A stretch of 64,000 nt of DNA from Paracandidimonas soli (GCF_004342005.1 NZ_SMBX01000010.1:41913-105912); one strand, 5' to 3'. Shown: positions 1 through 9,510, counted from the stretch's first letter. Program-made: numbers and translations. Notes: generated by a model from the letters alone, not told the origin.

Positions 1-2
1 AC

Positions 3-3000
3 ACGCTTGATGGCCGTGCGGCGCATGATGATGCCGCGGCAACGGGTGCGTCCGACCAGAAGCAGGATGACTTCGCGGTACGTGCGACGGACAGCGATGA
101 TGACGTGTCGCCGGAGGCGACGCTGAGCATCAGCATCAACGACGATGGTCCTGCGGCGAATGACTTTATTGGAGTAGGAGAAGTAACGGAAGACAGCGCA
201 GCAGCCAACAGTGTGGGTGGCAATCTGCGCACGGACGGTGGCAACACCTTCGGCGCGGACGATGCAGCTGCAGCGAATGCGCTGACGTACACGAACGTGC
301 AGGCGACGCTGAACGGCAACCCGGTTGATCTGGCTGACTACGGCACGCTGAGCGTGGATACGGCCACGGGCGAGTGGAGCTTCGTGCTGGATAACACGAA
401 GCCCAAGACGCAGGCGCTGGGCGCGGGCGAGACGGTGAACGTGTCGTTCGACTACACGCTGACGGACAAGGACGGCGATACGGACGGCGGCAAGGTCAAC
501 TTCGCGATCAATGGCCAGAATGATGAACCGGTTCTAGAAGCTCACACTAAGGAAATCCTTGAAGATAATATTGCTACTGGCAATGTGCTCGTTGGTGCGG
601 CGGATGCCGAGGACGATGATCTGAGCGTCACGCAGTTCACTGTGAACGGCACACCTTACGCCGCCGGTACGACGGCGATAATTGCCGGCATCGGCGAATT
701 CACCATTTCCTCAAATGGCGATTACATATTCACGCCGGCACAGGATTGGAATGGTGCCGTCCCACAGGTCACGTACGAGGTTTCGGACGGCACGGACACC
801 AGCAGTTCTACGCTGGACATCGATGTTCTGCCGGTCAACGATGCTCCGACATCCGAAGATGCTTCCGGCAACGTCACAGAGGGACTGACTTACGTCTTTG
901 GTGCAAGCGACTTCGCGTTTGAAGATGCGGTGGAAGGCGATGCCATGCAGTCCGTGATCATCGACTCACTGCCTTCCGGCGGCACGCTGCTGCTTGACGG
1001 TGTGGCGGTGACGCCGAATACGTCGATCAGCGCGGCTGACCTGGCTGCGGGCAAGCTGACGTTTGTGGCCGATGCAAACCCTGGCGAAAACGCCGAGTTT
1101 TCGTTCAACTTCCGAGTCCAGGACGCTGGTGGCATTGACAATGGTGGTGTTGATACTTCCGGCCAGCACACATTCACGTTGACTGTGGACCAGTTCATCA
1201 GTGGCAATAATCTGAACAACAACAATATCAAGGGCGGGGCGGGCGACGATGTGCTTCTGGGCGACCAGGGCGGTCTGCGCACGAACGTGGTGTCCGGCGC
1301 CAGCTACAACATCGCGTTGGTTCTGGATGTGTCGGGTTCGATGAACGATAAATGGGGTCCAGGTGCTCCTACTTGGCCTTGGCAGGCTGACAACAGGCCT
1401 ACCCGCCTGGATACGGCCAAGGCATCCCTGAAGGCGCTGCTGAGCAACCAGCTCCTGACGCACGATGGTGACATTAACGTCACGCTAATCACCTTCGGTG
1501 GAAGCAGCAGCACCAACCAGATATCGATTGAAGGCCTGAATGCCTCCAACATTGATAGCATCCTGGACAAGATCACGAGCCTGACGGCAAGCGGCAGCAC
1601 GCCTTATGGTTCTGGATTCAACTCGGCTAAGAGTTGGTTCGATTCTATGGGTAATAATAGCGACTATGATGATTACCAGAATTTGACCTTCTTCCTGACG
1701 GATGGTGCGCCTACTGATAACGCTAACAATCGGGATAACGCGTTCGACGCCCTGAGTAATGTCAGCATGGTGCATGGTATCGGCATCGGCAGCGGTATCT
1801 CTCAGAGCACACTTAATCGTTATGACAATACAGATGTGCAAAGCGTGGTGATCGATACCGGCAGGTCTGAAAATCATGCTAATTTTGATAACAACTCGGG
1901 TGTCAATAACGTCGACAACTGGGGGCATACAGGCAGCGGATCCGTCACCAAGAACGACAACGCCATGCGCATTGCGGACAACAATTCCGCAGCGAACCAG
2001 TCCTCTACCGTCACCATGGCGGAAGCGCACAAGATGGTCGTAGCGGATGGCCTGGGTGCGTTCTTCCGGTTCAGTGCGTCGACGGGTTCGTGGAGCAATA
2101 ATAACGATGTCTTTACATGGCGCTTGTTGAAGTGGGATGCCGATGCCAACAATGGGCAGGGAGATTGGGTGGTCGCACAGTCCGGTAACAACACTGGCAC
2201 TGTGACGACTTCGCATCACGGACCTGGTGAATACCTGCTGCAGTTCGATGTCAATAATCAATCCGACAATAATGCTCATGTCACCATCGACAATATCCGG
2301 ATCCACAAGACCATCAGTACGGGTCAGTCCCAGGTCGTGACTGATCCGTCGCAACTGGAAGCGGTTTTGGTCGGCGGTACTGAGTTCGATGAGCCGGCGC
2401 CCGTTGGTGACGATACGATCTTCGGTGGCGACGGCAAGGACATCATCTTTGGCGATGCCATTAACACGGACAGCCTGCCGTGGGGTGTGGACGGCAATCC
2501 TTCCAAGCCCGCCGATTACAGCCAGACCGGCCTCGACGCGCTCAAGGATTTTCTGGCGTTGAAACTCGGCCATGCAGCGACGGATGCCGACCTGTATGAG
2601 TACATCACAGAGAACCACGAACTCTTCAATGTGGTTGGCGACACGCATGGCGGTACCGATACCCTGCATGGCGGCAAGGGTGATGACATTCTCTATGGTC
2701 AGGGCGGCAACGATACCCTGATCGGTGGTGAGGGGGATGACATCCTGTATGGCGGCGAAGGCGACGACATCTTCAAGTGGGAAGAAGGAGATGCTGGCGT
2801 TGATGCAGTAGCGGTCGATACCATCATGGATTTTGGTGTTGGTAACGACAGCCTGGATCTGGCTGAGCTTCTGGTTGGTGAGAACAGTGGCAACCTGGAT
2901 CAGTTCTTGAGTCTCGAACAGATTGGTGCGGACACCGTCATCAAGGTCAGTACTGATGGAACTCTGGGCCAAGGCCATAATCAGGAGATCATCCTCAAGG

Positions 3001-3095
3001 GTGTTGACCTGAGCGACCTTACCGGAGGCGCCACTACGCAGGCCGATATGATCCAGAACCTGATCCAGCAGGGCAAGCTGAATGTCGATCAGTAA
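3..3095 (+). CDS. C-terminal part of a giant RTX/VCBS type I secreted adhesin (LapA-like), 5' end outside window
   Basis: The reading frame is open from the left edge, so the gene begins outside the window. The visible ~1030 residues hold, in order: VCBS/cadherin-like beta-sandwich repeats with calcium-type D-x-D loops; a von Willebrand A domain from about nt 1300 with the MIDAS motif DVSGS and a later DGAP; a first RTX patch (nt ~2405-2455); a second RTX block of GGxGxDxLxG nonapeptides (nt 2671-2780); and an acidic C-terminal region ending without Cys, as in type I secretion target domains. Such proteins are exported by an ABC/MFP/TolC system and act as surface adhesins. lapG and lapD homologues 6.4 kb downstream suggest that it is held at the surface and released by c-di-GMP-controlled cleavage. 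The N-terminal retention module and cleavage site are not visible here. Confidence 0.93.
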   Translation, partial: TLDGRAAHDDAAATGASDQKQDDFAVRATDSDDDVSPEATLSISINDDGPAANDFIGVGEVTEDSAAANSVGGNLRTDGGNTFGADDAAAANALTYTNVQATLNGNPVDLADYGTLSVDTATGEWSFVLDNTKPKTQALGAGETVNVSFDYTLTDKDGDTDGGKVNFAINGQNDEPVLEAHTKEILEDNIATGNVLVGAADAEDDDLSVTQFTVNGTPYAAGTTAIIAGIGEFTISSNGDYIFTPAQDWNGAVPQVTYEVSDGTDTSSSTLDIDVLPVNDAPTSEDASGNVTEGLTYVFGASDFAFEDAVEGDAMQSVIIDSLPSGGTLLLDGVAVTPNTSISAADLAAGKLTFVADANPGENAEFSFNFRVQDAGGIDNGGVDTSGQHTFTLTVDQFISGNNLNNNNIKGGAGDDVLLGDQGGLRTNVVSGASYNIALVLDVSGSMNDKWGPGAPTWPWQADNRPTRLDTAKASLKALLSNQLLTHDGDINVTLITFGGSSSTNQISIEGLNASNIDSILDKITSLTASGSTPYGSGFNSAKSWFDSMGNNSDYDDYQNLTFFLTDGAPTDNANNRDNAFDALSNVSMVHGIGIGSGISQSTLNRYDNTDVQSVVIDTGRSENHANFDNNSGVNNVDNWGHTGSGSVTKNDNAMRIADNNSAANQSSTVTMAEAHKMVVADGLGAFFRFSASTGSWSNNNDVFTWRLLKWDADANNGQGDWVVAQSGNNTGTVTTSHHGPGEYLLQFDVNNQSDNNAHVTIDNIRIHKTISTGQSQVVTDPSQLEAVLVGGTEFDEPAPVGDDTIFGGDGKDIIFGDAINTDSLPWGVDGNPSKPADYSQTGLDALKDFLALKLGHAATDADLYEYITENHELFNVVGDTHGGTDTLHGGKGDDILYGQGGNDTLIGGEGDDILYGGEGDDIFKWEEGDAGVDAVAVDTIMDFGVGNDSLDLAELLVGENSGNLDQFLSLEQIGADTVIKVSTDGTLGQGHNQEIILKGVDLSDLTGGATTQADMIQNLIQQGKLNVDQ

Positions 3096-3129
3096 TTTCC
3101 GCTAGCGGAGTTTTCTGCACGACACTCTT

Positions 3130-3179
3130 CCCCCGCCAGACAACCGTATCACATGGTTGTCTGGCGGGGGATTGTTTTT
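3130..3179 (+). terminator. Rho-independent terminator after the adhesin gene
   Basis: A perfect 16-bp inverted repeat (arms 3130-3145 and 3155-3170, CCCCCGCCAGACAACC and its complement) with a 9-nt loop is followed by ATTGTTTTT. It lies 35 nt after the adhesin stop codon. Confidence 0.92.
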
Positions 3180-3191
3180 CAGGGCTAAAGC

Positions 3192-3254
3192 GCTATGGCG
3201 GCAGTGCGGCCGCTCCCTGTGATATCGCAACGTTATATTCAGAATGTCTTTTGT
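3192..3254 (-). pseudogene. Relic of an IclR-type regulator C-terminus
   Basis: Read on the minus strand, this 63-bp stretch encodes DILNITLRYHRERPHCRHS. It matches the last residues of the intact IclR gene at 4577-5359 (SMLDMALQYHRERPYCGHE) and also shows DNA identity around the shared 'CGGCCG.TCCCTGTGATA' segment. No regulator body lies upstream on that strand. This is most simply the decayed tail of a second IclR copy, left by duplication or recombination flanking the Rpn pseudogene. The homology is seen directly; the history is inferred. Confidence 0.55.
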
Positions 3255-3391
3255 CAGTACTGTGGGCAGTTGCGGAGGCGTCGTCCCTTGGCAAGACAAT
3301 TGCATCATGCGTACTTCCCGATCTGACGTAAAAGCGAATGTTTCTGTAGAGTGATCGCATGTTCGATGCATTCCACAGGAAGCGCCGCCTT

Positions 3392-4503
3392 ATGTCCCAT
3401 ACGACATCTTCCGTGTCAGCAGCATTGCCCGTCTTTCGCTACGGCAGCGCCGTCTGGCGCAATGCCGTCTTCCGCCTGGCCGAGCCGTCCGCTGTCGACA
3501 GCATTCCTGACCAGCCCGCAGTCGACGGCGCAGCGGGCAAACCCGCCGCCAACGACTACGATTCCCCCTGGAAAGACGCGCTGGAACAATTCTTCGAACC
3601 CGCCATGGCCCTGCTGATGCCCGAGCTGCATGCGCGGGTGGACTGGTCGAAGCCGGTGGCGTTTCTCGACAAGGAATTCCAGGCCTTGTCGCACCACCTG
3701 CCAGCCGGGCGGCAAGTGGTGGACAAGCTGACGCGGGTGTCTGGCCTGGATGGCTCTCTCATGTTTATCCTGGTGCATATCGAAGTCCAGGGCGGGGCTG
3801 CGCGATTGTCGCTGTTGCGGCGTATGGCCGAGCGCATGGCGTTTTATGCGTTTCGCATCCGCGATGGTTTCCGGCCGGATTCCGCCAATGGCAATCTGGC
3901 CTTGTTCAGCATGGCGGTTCTGACCAACAGCCATCGTGGACCGCCGGTTTTGACGCGGGCGTGGGAGTTCCTGGGGTGCGCGTCGACGTTCCAGTGCCCG
4001 GTGGTTCATCTGGGCAATGGTGGGAGCGCTGGGAGGAACTGGAAGCCCTGGCGCGAACGAATCCATTTGCCGTTGTCGTCATGGCGCAGTTGCTGGCGCA
4101 CCGGCACAAGGGAGGGGATCGGCTCGTTCCGAAAACCTGGCTGGTTCGGCTGTTATACGAGTACAACTACTCCCGCGACGCTATACTTTCCGTATTGCGT
4201 CTGATCGACTGGATGCTGACGCTGCCGTCCGCGCTGGCGCCGGACTTTGAACAGGCCACGCGAGCCATCGAACAGGAGTACACCATGTCATTTGTCATGA
4301 GTTTCGAGCGCAATGCCGAGGCGCGTGGTAAAGCAGAGGGCATGCTTTCCATTCTGCAGTATCAGCTATCCCGAAAATTCGGTGCACTGCCCGATTGGGT
4401 CGATACACGCTTGAAGCAGGCCGATACCGATACCCTGGTGTTGTGGTCCGACCGTATTCTGTTTGCGGATACGCTGGAAGAGGTATTCGAGGTGCGGAAC
4501 TGA
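3392..4503 (+). pseudogene. Frameshifted Rpn-family nuclease/putative transposase with DUF4351
   Basis: Two overlapping frames together make one protein of the Rpn (recombination-promoting nuclease, PD-(D/E)xK) family. The first half has the typical opening (YDSPWKDALEQFF..., VDWSKPVAFLDKEFQ) and the catalytic-type strand HIEVQG. The second half continues with RWEELEALARTNPFAVVVMA and ends in a DUF4351-like segment (LSRKFGALPDWV...DTLEEVF). The frames meet at about 4012-4014: one extra G in the GGG run would restore HLGQWWERWEEL, so a single-base deletion (or sequencing error) breaks the gene. ATG 3392 is preferred over the upstream ATG 3359 because AGGAAG lies 9 nt before it. Rpn genes act on DNA in the cytoplasm and are not insertion sequences. 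Confidence 0.82.
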
Positions 4504-4576
4504 ACTGCGCCCAGCAGCCGCCTTAAACACTGAGCGGGCGTTGTCAATGTAACGGCGGTTTTCCCCGAACCTGCCG

Positions 4577-5359
4577 TTAATCCTCATGGCCGCAATACGG
4601 CCGTTCCCTGTGATACTGCAGCGCCATATCCAACATGCTTTGCGCCACTTCGCGTTGCCGCTGGGGCTGCATACGCGATTCGATGCTGGCAATGCTCAGT
4701 CCGGCGATGATGCGTTCGTTGGCATCGCGCAATACGATGCCGATGCCGATGACGCCGGGTACGGCATAGTTGCCGATGACGGCGTAACCGCGCTCCCGGC
4801 TTTCCGCGACTAATTCCATCAATGCAGTATCCGACAGACCGCCGTAATGGTGCAGCCGCCAGGCGTTGGCCTGTACCAGTTGCCGCGCCTGGGGCTCGGG
4901 CATTTGCGCGAGCATAGCCAAGCCGCCCGAGCCGACGCCGATAGGCTGGCGATTGCCGATGTCGATGGCCAGTGCCTGGATGGGGTAGGTTCCTATGGCG
5001 CGGGTCACGCATAGCGTGTCGAAGCCGCTGGGTACCACAAGGAATGTGGCATCGCCCAACTGCAGGGAAATCTTCAATAGCAGTGGGCGGAACCAGTCTT
5101 TGATGTCAGCGGGCGCCGCCAGGTGCTGCGCTAATTGCGCGCAGTAGCTTCCCAGGATGTAGCGGCGGTCTGATTCCCGCTGCTGAACCAGTCCCTCATC
5201 GATCAGGCTGGCCAGCAGGCGGTGCGTCGTCGGGCGTTCAATGCCGCTGACGTTCGCCAGGTCCAGCAGCCGCATGCCGCCTGGGTGGTGTGCGGCGATC
5301 AGCTTGAGCAGGGTGATGGCGCGCTGCACGCTTTGGGTGCGTGGGGTCGGTCTATCCAT
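4577..5359 (-). CDS. IclR family transcriptional regulator
   Basis: A 260-residue protein of normal family length. Residues ~10-70 form the winged helix-turn-helix (SVQRAITLLKLIAAHH..., LANVSGIERPTTHRLLASLIDEGLV). Residues ~80-250 are the GAF-like effector domain with the usual SGFDTLCVTR and GYAVIGNYAVPGVIGIGI segments. It is transcribed away from the thiolase/CoA ligase/Bug operon, and two near-identical palindromes lie in the shared intergenic region. It is therefore very likely the local regulator of that operon and of itself, responding to an acyl or aromatic acid ligand that cannot be read from the sequence. Its last residues resemble the relic at 3192-3254. Confidence 0.92.
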   Translation of the reverse strand: MDRPTPRTQSVQRAITLLKLIAAHHPGGMRLLDLANVSGIERPTTHRLLASLIDEGLVQQRESDRRYILGSYCAQLAQHLAAPADIKDWFRPLLLKISLQLGDATFLVVPSGFDTLCVTRAIGTYPIQALAIDIGNRQPIGVGSGGLAMLAQMPEPQARQLVQANAWRLHHYGGLSDTALMELVAESRERGYAVIGNYAVPGVIGIGIVLRDANERIIAGLSIASIESRMQPQRQREVAQSMLDMALQYHRERPYCGHED

Positions 5360-5383
5360 GGGTTTTTCCTCTATCGGTTCTTT

Positions 5384-5400
5384 AGTCCGTATATCGGACT
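5384..5400. promoter_or_regulatory. Palindromic operator, copy 1 (IclR side)
   Basis: AGTCCGTATATCGGACT has perfect 6-bp arms around TATAT, starts 25 bp upstream of the iclR start codon and shares its core with the copy at 5478-5496. It is inferred to be the binding site of the adjacent IclR regulator. Confidence 0.75.
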
Positions 5401-5477
5401 TTTATCTGATGTGTTGGGATTGACCCCTGTTTAGTCTATAAACATAATTGAAGTCAAGAATAATCGCCATGGATATA

Positions 5478-5496
5478 AAGTCCGTTATACGGACTT
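5478..5496. promoter_or_regulatory. Palindromic operator, copy 2 (thiolase side)
   Basis: AAGTCCGTTATACGGACTT has perfect 8-bp arms around TAT and ends 10 nt before the thiolase start codon. Bound protein here would block the promoter or the ribosome-loading region of the operon. The pair with 5384-5400 (centres about 95 bp apart) suits repression by a dimer or tetramer. Confidence 0.78.
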
Positions 5497-5506
5497 ATGG
5501 ATACAT

Positions 5507-6745
5507 ATGGATATTTTCATCACCGGGATCGCACAGACGGCCCTGGGCAAGCATCCCCAGTTGTCCGTCAAGGAATTGACGCGCATGGCGGTGGATTCCG
5601 CGCTGCAGGATGCCGGGTGCGCCGCGGACGATATCGAGGCGGCGTGGTATTCCAGCGTGCGGCAGGGCCAGATGGAAGGACAGAACTCCATCCGTGGGCA
5701 ATGCGCACTGGTGGATTACGGGTTCAGCGGCCTGCCCATCTTCAATGTCGAAAACGCCTGCGCCAGCAGCAGTTCAGGGCTGTTCCAGGCGTATTGCGCC
5801 ATACGCTCGGGAATGTTCCGCCAGGTGCTGGTGGTAGGCACGGAAAAAATGTTCTACCCCGACCGCAAGGAAGACATGATGCGCGCGTTTTTCGGGGGAA
5901 CGGACATCCATGAGCTGCAGTCCACCTGGGAGCGCCTGAAAGGGCTGGGGCAAGGAATCGGACCTCAGGCCAATGCGCCCGGAAAGTGGGATCAGCAGAG
6001 CTTCTTCATGGATGTGTATGCGGCCCTGGCCAGGGATCATATGCAGCGCTATGGCACGACGCAGCGCCAGATCGCGTTTGCGGCGGCGAAGAACCATGTG
6101 CATTCGACCATGAATCCTCTGGCGCAATACCGAACGCCGATGACGGTGGACGAAGTCATGGACAGCCCCCTTATCGCCTGGCCGCTGACACGCGCCATGT
6201 GCGCACCCATTTCCGATGGCGCCGCCGCTGCCGTGCTGACGGCGGGCAGCGCCATGACGCCGTCGCAGCGTGCGCGTGCCGTGCGTGTGCGCGGCATGGG
6301 CGTTTCCAGCACGGTGCATCGTGAGCCGCAGGATCTGGATCGCCACTGTGTGCTGCTGGCGGCGCAGCGGGCTTACGACATGGCGGGCATCCGCCCTGCG
6401 GATATCGATGTGGTGGAGGTACATGATGCGTCCAGCTTTGCGGAGATATTGCAGATAGAGAATCTCGGTCTTTGCGGCAGGGGCGAGGGCGGAGTCTATA
6501 CGGAGTCGGGCGCGACCAGCCTGGGAGGCGAGTGTCCGGTCAATGTGTCCGGCGGCCTGGTGTCCAAGGGGCACCCGATCGCGGCCACGGGGCTGATTCA
6601 ATGGCACGAGCTTTGCACGCAATTGCGCGGCGAGGCCGGGGAAAGGCAGGTTGGGGATTGCCGTGTCGCCGTCGCCGAGAATGGCGGCGGCTTCCTGCGG
6701 CATGAGGATGCCGCCGCTGTCGTGACCGTGCTGGACAGGGAGTGA
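5507..6745 (+). CDS. Thiolase family protein (SCP-x/acetyl-CoA acetyltransferase-like)
   Basis: 412 residues with a thiolase fold. The nucleophile region NACASSSSG (Cys85) and the C-terminal SKGHPIAATG (His356) are present. The usual final CxG motif is replaced by NGGGF, as in SCP2-type thiolases whose acyl-transfer chemistry is often unproven. It probably cleaves or condenses an acyl-CoA intermediate in the cytoplasm. It is the first gene of an operon with a CoA ligase (10 nt downstream) and a Bug solute receptor, pointing to uptake, CoA activation and thiolysis of an organic acid. The start at 5507 has no strong Shine-Dalgarno sequence; the operator at 5478-5496 occupies that place. Confidence 0.88.
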   Translation: MDIFITGIAQTALGKHPQLSVKELTRMAVDSALQDAGCAADDIEAAWYSSVRQGQMEGQNSIRGQCALVDYGFSGLPIFNVENACASSSSGLFQAYCAIRSGMFRQVLVVGTEKMFYPDRKEDMMRAFFGGTDIHELQSTWERLKGLGQGIGPQANAPGKWDQQSFFMDVYAALARDHMQRYGTTQRQIAFAAAKNHVHSTMNPLAQYRTPMTVDEVMDSPLIAWPLTRAMCAPISDGAAAAVLTAGSAMTPSQRARAVRVRGMGVSSTVHREPQDLDRHCVLLAAQRAYDMAGIRPADIDVVEVHDASSFAEILQIENLGLCGRGEGGVYTESGATSLGGECPVNVSGGLVSKGHPIAATGLIQWHELCTQLRGEAGERQVGDCRVAVAENGGGFLRHEDAAAVVTVLDRE

Positions 6746-6754
6746 GGCAAGATC

Positions 6755-8299
6755 ATGCGTCCGATTGATCTGTTTTATCGTGCGGCGCGGATGGCGCCCC
6801 AGGCCCTGGCGGTTGCTGGCTCAGTCAGCAAGCTCGCGCCGGACGGGAAGCTGAGCTATGCGGAACTGGAGCATCATGCGCAGGCGCTGGCGGCTGCACT
6901 GCAGAAGCTCGGCGGCAAGCCGCGCCCCGTCGTGGCGCTGCTGACGGAGAACAGCCCGGAGATGCTGGTCGCCATCCTGGCTATCTATGCCTGCCAGGGC
7001 GTGCTGGTGCCTTTGACGAGCAAGTATCCAGCGGCGGAGATCCACAAGCAGATTGCCACGGCGCAGCCCGATGTCATTGTCGCCAGTCCGAAGCTTGCCG
7101 GTGTCGTGCGGGATCTCTCCACGCGGGTGGTATGGACGGCCATGTCCGAGGATGCGCGCGAGGGCGATGCCTGCCTTGGAGATTTGCTGCGGGAATGGGA
7201 TGGCCGTGTTCCTGCCGAGACGGCCTACGATGCCGCCGATGTGGCTGCCATCAAGTTCACTGGGGGTTCGTCCGGCCAGCCCAAGGCCGTGCTGCAGTCG
7301 GCGCGTTGCCTGGTGACCATGGCGGTCAGCATGCAGCAGGTGTTCGGCCTGTCCGACGACGACCGCTTTTTGCTGGCGCCGCCCATGACGCATGGGGCGG
7401 GGACATTCGTCCTGCCGCTTCTGATGGCGGGTGGCTCGCTCATCATTGCCGATGGGCCGAAAGCGGATGTGCTGCTGGACCTGATGCAGGCGCACGATGC
7501 GACAGGCACGTGGGTGCCGCCTACCTTGCTGTACCGGATGCTGGATGCCCAGGAGGCCGTGCCGCGCTCCTTGCCGCGCCTGCGTCATCTGCTGTACGGC
7601 GGCGCCGGAATCGCGCCGGATCGGTTGGCGCAGGCGCAGTCCCTGTTTGGCCCCGTGGTGGGGGTCTGCTATGGCCAGACGGAAGCGCCGGTCATCATCA
7701 GCGGCATGGCGGGAGCGGAGGCTGCGCAGGACCATGCCAGGGGAAGCGTGGGCCGCGCCGCGCCGCTGACCCGGCTCGCCATCATGGCGGCGGACGGTGC
7801 GCTGCTGCCGCCGGGAGAAGAGGGTGAAGTAGTGGCTCGTGGCGATCTTCTGATGTCTGGCTACCTGAGCATGCCGGATGCCACCAGGGAAACGCTGAAG
7901 GACGGGTGGCTGCATACCGGCGACCTGGGCTATCTCAGTCCTCAGGGCTATCTGTTTCTCAAGGGCAGGCTCAAGGAAGTCATCATCAGCGGCGGCTTCA
8001 ATGTCTACCCGTCGGATGTGGAAGCGGCATTGTCCGAGCACGCCGCTGTGGCGGAAAGCTGCGTCTTCGGCTTGCCGGACCCTTTGTGGGGCGAGCGTGT
8101 GGAAGCGGCGGTCGAGCTGAAGCAGGAAGCGTGCGCCACCGAAGAGGAGCTGATCGGGTTCCTGAAAGAAAGAATCGGCGCGGTACGCACGCCGAAACGC
8201 ATCCATTTGTTTGAAAGCCTGCCACGCAGCGCGCTTGGAAAGATCCAGAAGCGCGAGCTGCGCGAAGGCTTGATGTCCGCGGCCAAGAGGGCCGGTTAG
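6755..8299 (+). CDS. AMP-dependent acyl-CoA synthetase/ligase
   Basis: 514 residues of the ANL superfamily. The P-loop TGGSSGQPK (~residue 169), the YGQTE adenylate motif (~304), DGWLHTGDLGY (~382) and the C-terminal catalytic lysine in LPRSALGKIQKRE (~495) are all visible. It adenylates a carboxylic acid and forms its CoA thioester. The substrate is not readable; the neighbouring thiolase and Bug receptor suggest an imported fatty or aromatic acid. It lies 9 nt after the thiolase stop, so it is probably co-transcribed under IclR control. Confidence 0.92.
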   Translation: MRPIDLFYRAARMAPQALAVAGSVSKLAPDGKLSYAELEHHAQALAAALQKLGGKPRPVVALLTENSPEMLVAILAIYACQGVLVPLTSKYPAAEIHKQIATAQPDVIVASPKLAGVVRDLSTRVVWTAMSEDAREGDACLGDLLREWDGRVPAETAYDAADVAAIKFTGGSSGQPKAVLQSARCLVTMAVSMQQVFGLSDDDRFLLAPPMTHGAGTFVLPLLMAGGSLIIADGPKADVLLDLMQAHDATGTWVPPTLLYRMLDAQEAVPRSLPRLRHLLYGGAGIAPDRLAQAQSLFGPVVGVCYGQTEAPVIISGMAGAEAAQDHARGSVGRAAPLTRLAIMAADGALLPPGEEGEVVARGDLLMSGYLSMPDATRETLKDGWLHTGDLGYLSPQGYLFLKGRLKEVIISGGFNVYPSDVEAALSEHAAVAESCVFGLPDPLWGERVEAAVELKQEACATEEELIGFLKERIGAVRTPKRIHLFESLPRSALGKIQKRELREGLMSAAKRAG

Positions 8300-8332
8300 C
8301 AATCACGATAAATAATAGAAGGAGACAACATC

Positions 8333-9313
8333 ATGAAACGTAGACAGATACTGCAAACCGCATTGCTTGCGGCCGGGGCCGGCATGTTGCCGCTGCGGGC
8401 GCTGGCTCAGGCGGGGGACTATCCGAACCGACCCATCCGGTTCATCGTGCCGTTCGCGCCGGGCGGCGTGACGGACTTCATGACCAGGCTGATGGCCAAG
8501 GAGTTCGGTGAAGCGCTGGGCCAGCCTGTGATTGTGGAAAACAAGGGTGGCAGCGGCGGCATGATCGGCAGCGACTTCGTGGCAAAGTCGGCTCCCGATG
8601 GCTACACCATTCTGCTGGGCACCAGCGCGACGCATGCGATGAATCCGCACATCTCGAATGTCAATTTCGATCCGATCAAGGATTTTGCGCCTGTCGGGCT
8701 GTATGGCGCCAATAATGCGGTGCTGGTGGTGAATCCGGATTTCCCGGTCAAGACCTTCCAGGAGCTGCTGGCGTACGTGAAAGAGCGGCCCGGTCAGTTG
8801 AGCTATGCCTCGCAGGGCGTGGGTACCTCCGGGCATCTGGCGGGCGAGTTGCTGAAGCAGCACGCTGGCCTGGATCTGGTGCATGTCCCGTACAAGGGCA
8901 GCGGCCCTGCGCTGACGGACGTGCTGGGCGGGCAGGTGCCGATGATGTTCGATAACGTGACGCCGTCGCTGCCGCATATCCGCGCGGGCAAATTGCGGCC
9001 TTTGGCCGTGACATCGCTCGATCGCTCGCCTCTGCTGCCCGATGTGCCGACGATGGCGGAATCCGGTTTGTCCGGCTTTGAGGTGGTGGGCTGGATCGCG
9101 ATCTTTGCTCCTGCGGGAACGCCGCCAGCCGTCATAGAGAAGTTGAACGCTGCCATGAAGACCGCGATCGATCGCCCCGAGATTCTGGAAAAACTGCGTG
9201 AGGCGGGAATCAAGCCTACGCTCAGCACGCCGGAAGATCTCGGGGATTATCTGGTGGCGCAACACGAAAAATGGGGCAAGGTCATTCGCCAGGCCGGAAT
9301 CCGCAACGGCTGA
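8333..9313 (+). CDS. Bug family periplasmic solute-binding protein (tripartite tricarboxylate transporter receptor)
   Basis: 326 residues. A Tat-like/Sec N-terminus (KRRQ...LPLRALAQA) is followed by the Bug signature YPNRPIRFIVPFAPGGVTDFMTR, the IVENKGGSGGMIGSDFVAKSAPDGYT segment and VPYKGSGPALTDVLGGQVP. It binds a small carboxylate in the periplasm and delivers it to a TctAB-type membrane module, which is not encoded nearby. GGAGA lies 8-10 nt before the ATG. It is the last gene of the IclR-linked operon and is followed by a strong hairpin. Confidence 0.93.
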   Translation: MKRRQILQTALLAAGAGMLPLRALAQAGDYPNRPIRFIVPFAPGGVTDFMTRLMAKEFGEALGQPVIVENKGGSGGMIGSDFVAKSAPDGYTILLGTSATHAMNPHISNVNFDPIKDFAPVGLYGANNAVLVVNPDFPVKTFQELLAYVKERPGQLSYASQGVGTSGHLAGELLKQHAGLDLVHVPYKGSGPALTDVLGGQVPMMFDNVTPSLPHIRAGKLRPLAVTSLDRSPLLPDVPTMAESGLSGFEVVGWIAIFAPAGTPPAVIEKLNAAMKTAIDRPEILEKLREAGIKPTLSTPEDLGDYLVAQHEKWGKVIRQAGIRNG

Positions 9314-9355
9314 TTGCTTTCTTTTCTTTAGGGCAGGCCTTGTTCTGCAATTCCA

Positions 9356-9390
9356 GGCGCTCCGGACGCAGGTCCGGAGCGCCGATTGTT
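9356..9390 (+). terminator. Terminator hairpin after the Bug gene
   Basis: A perfect 12-bp inverted repeat (GGCGCTCCGGAC, loop GCAG, complement) spans 9356-9383 and is followed by GATTGTTTA, a weak T-run. It separates the IclR operon from lapG. Confidence 0.8.
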
Positions 9391-9510
9391 TATGTGGAGC
9401 TTTGTGTTGGTATAAATACCTAAGGAATCCCCGCGTCCTGCCGTTAACGGTTACTGTTACGATTACCCAGATTTACGTCAGCTTGTATTGCAGCGGACAG
9501 GATCATATCT

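Noticed and set aside
3392-4503. Insertion sequence at the Rpn gene
   Set aside because: Rpn/YhgA proteins are often labelled transposase, but there are no terminal inverted repeats or target duplication; it is a nuclease-family gene.
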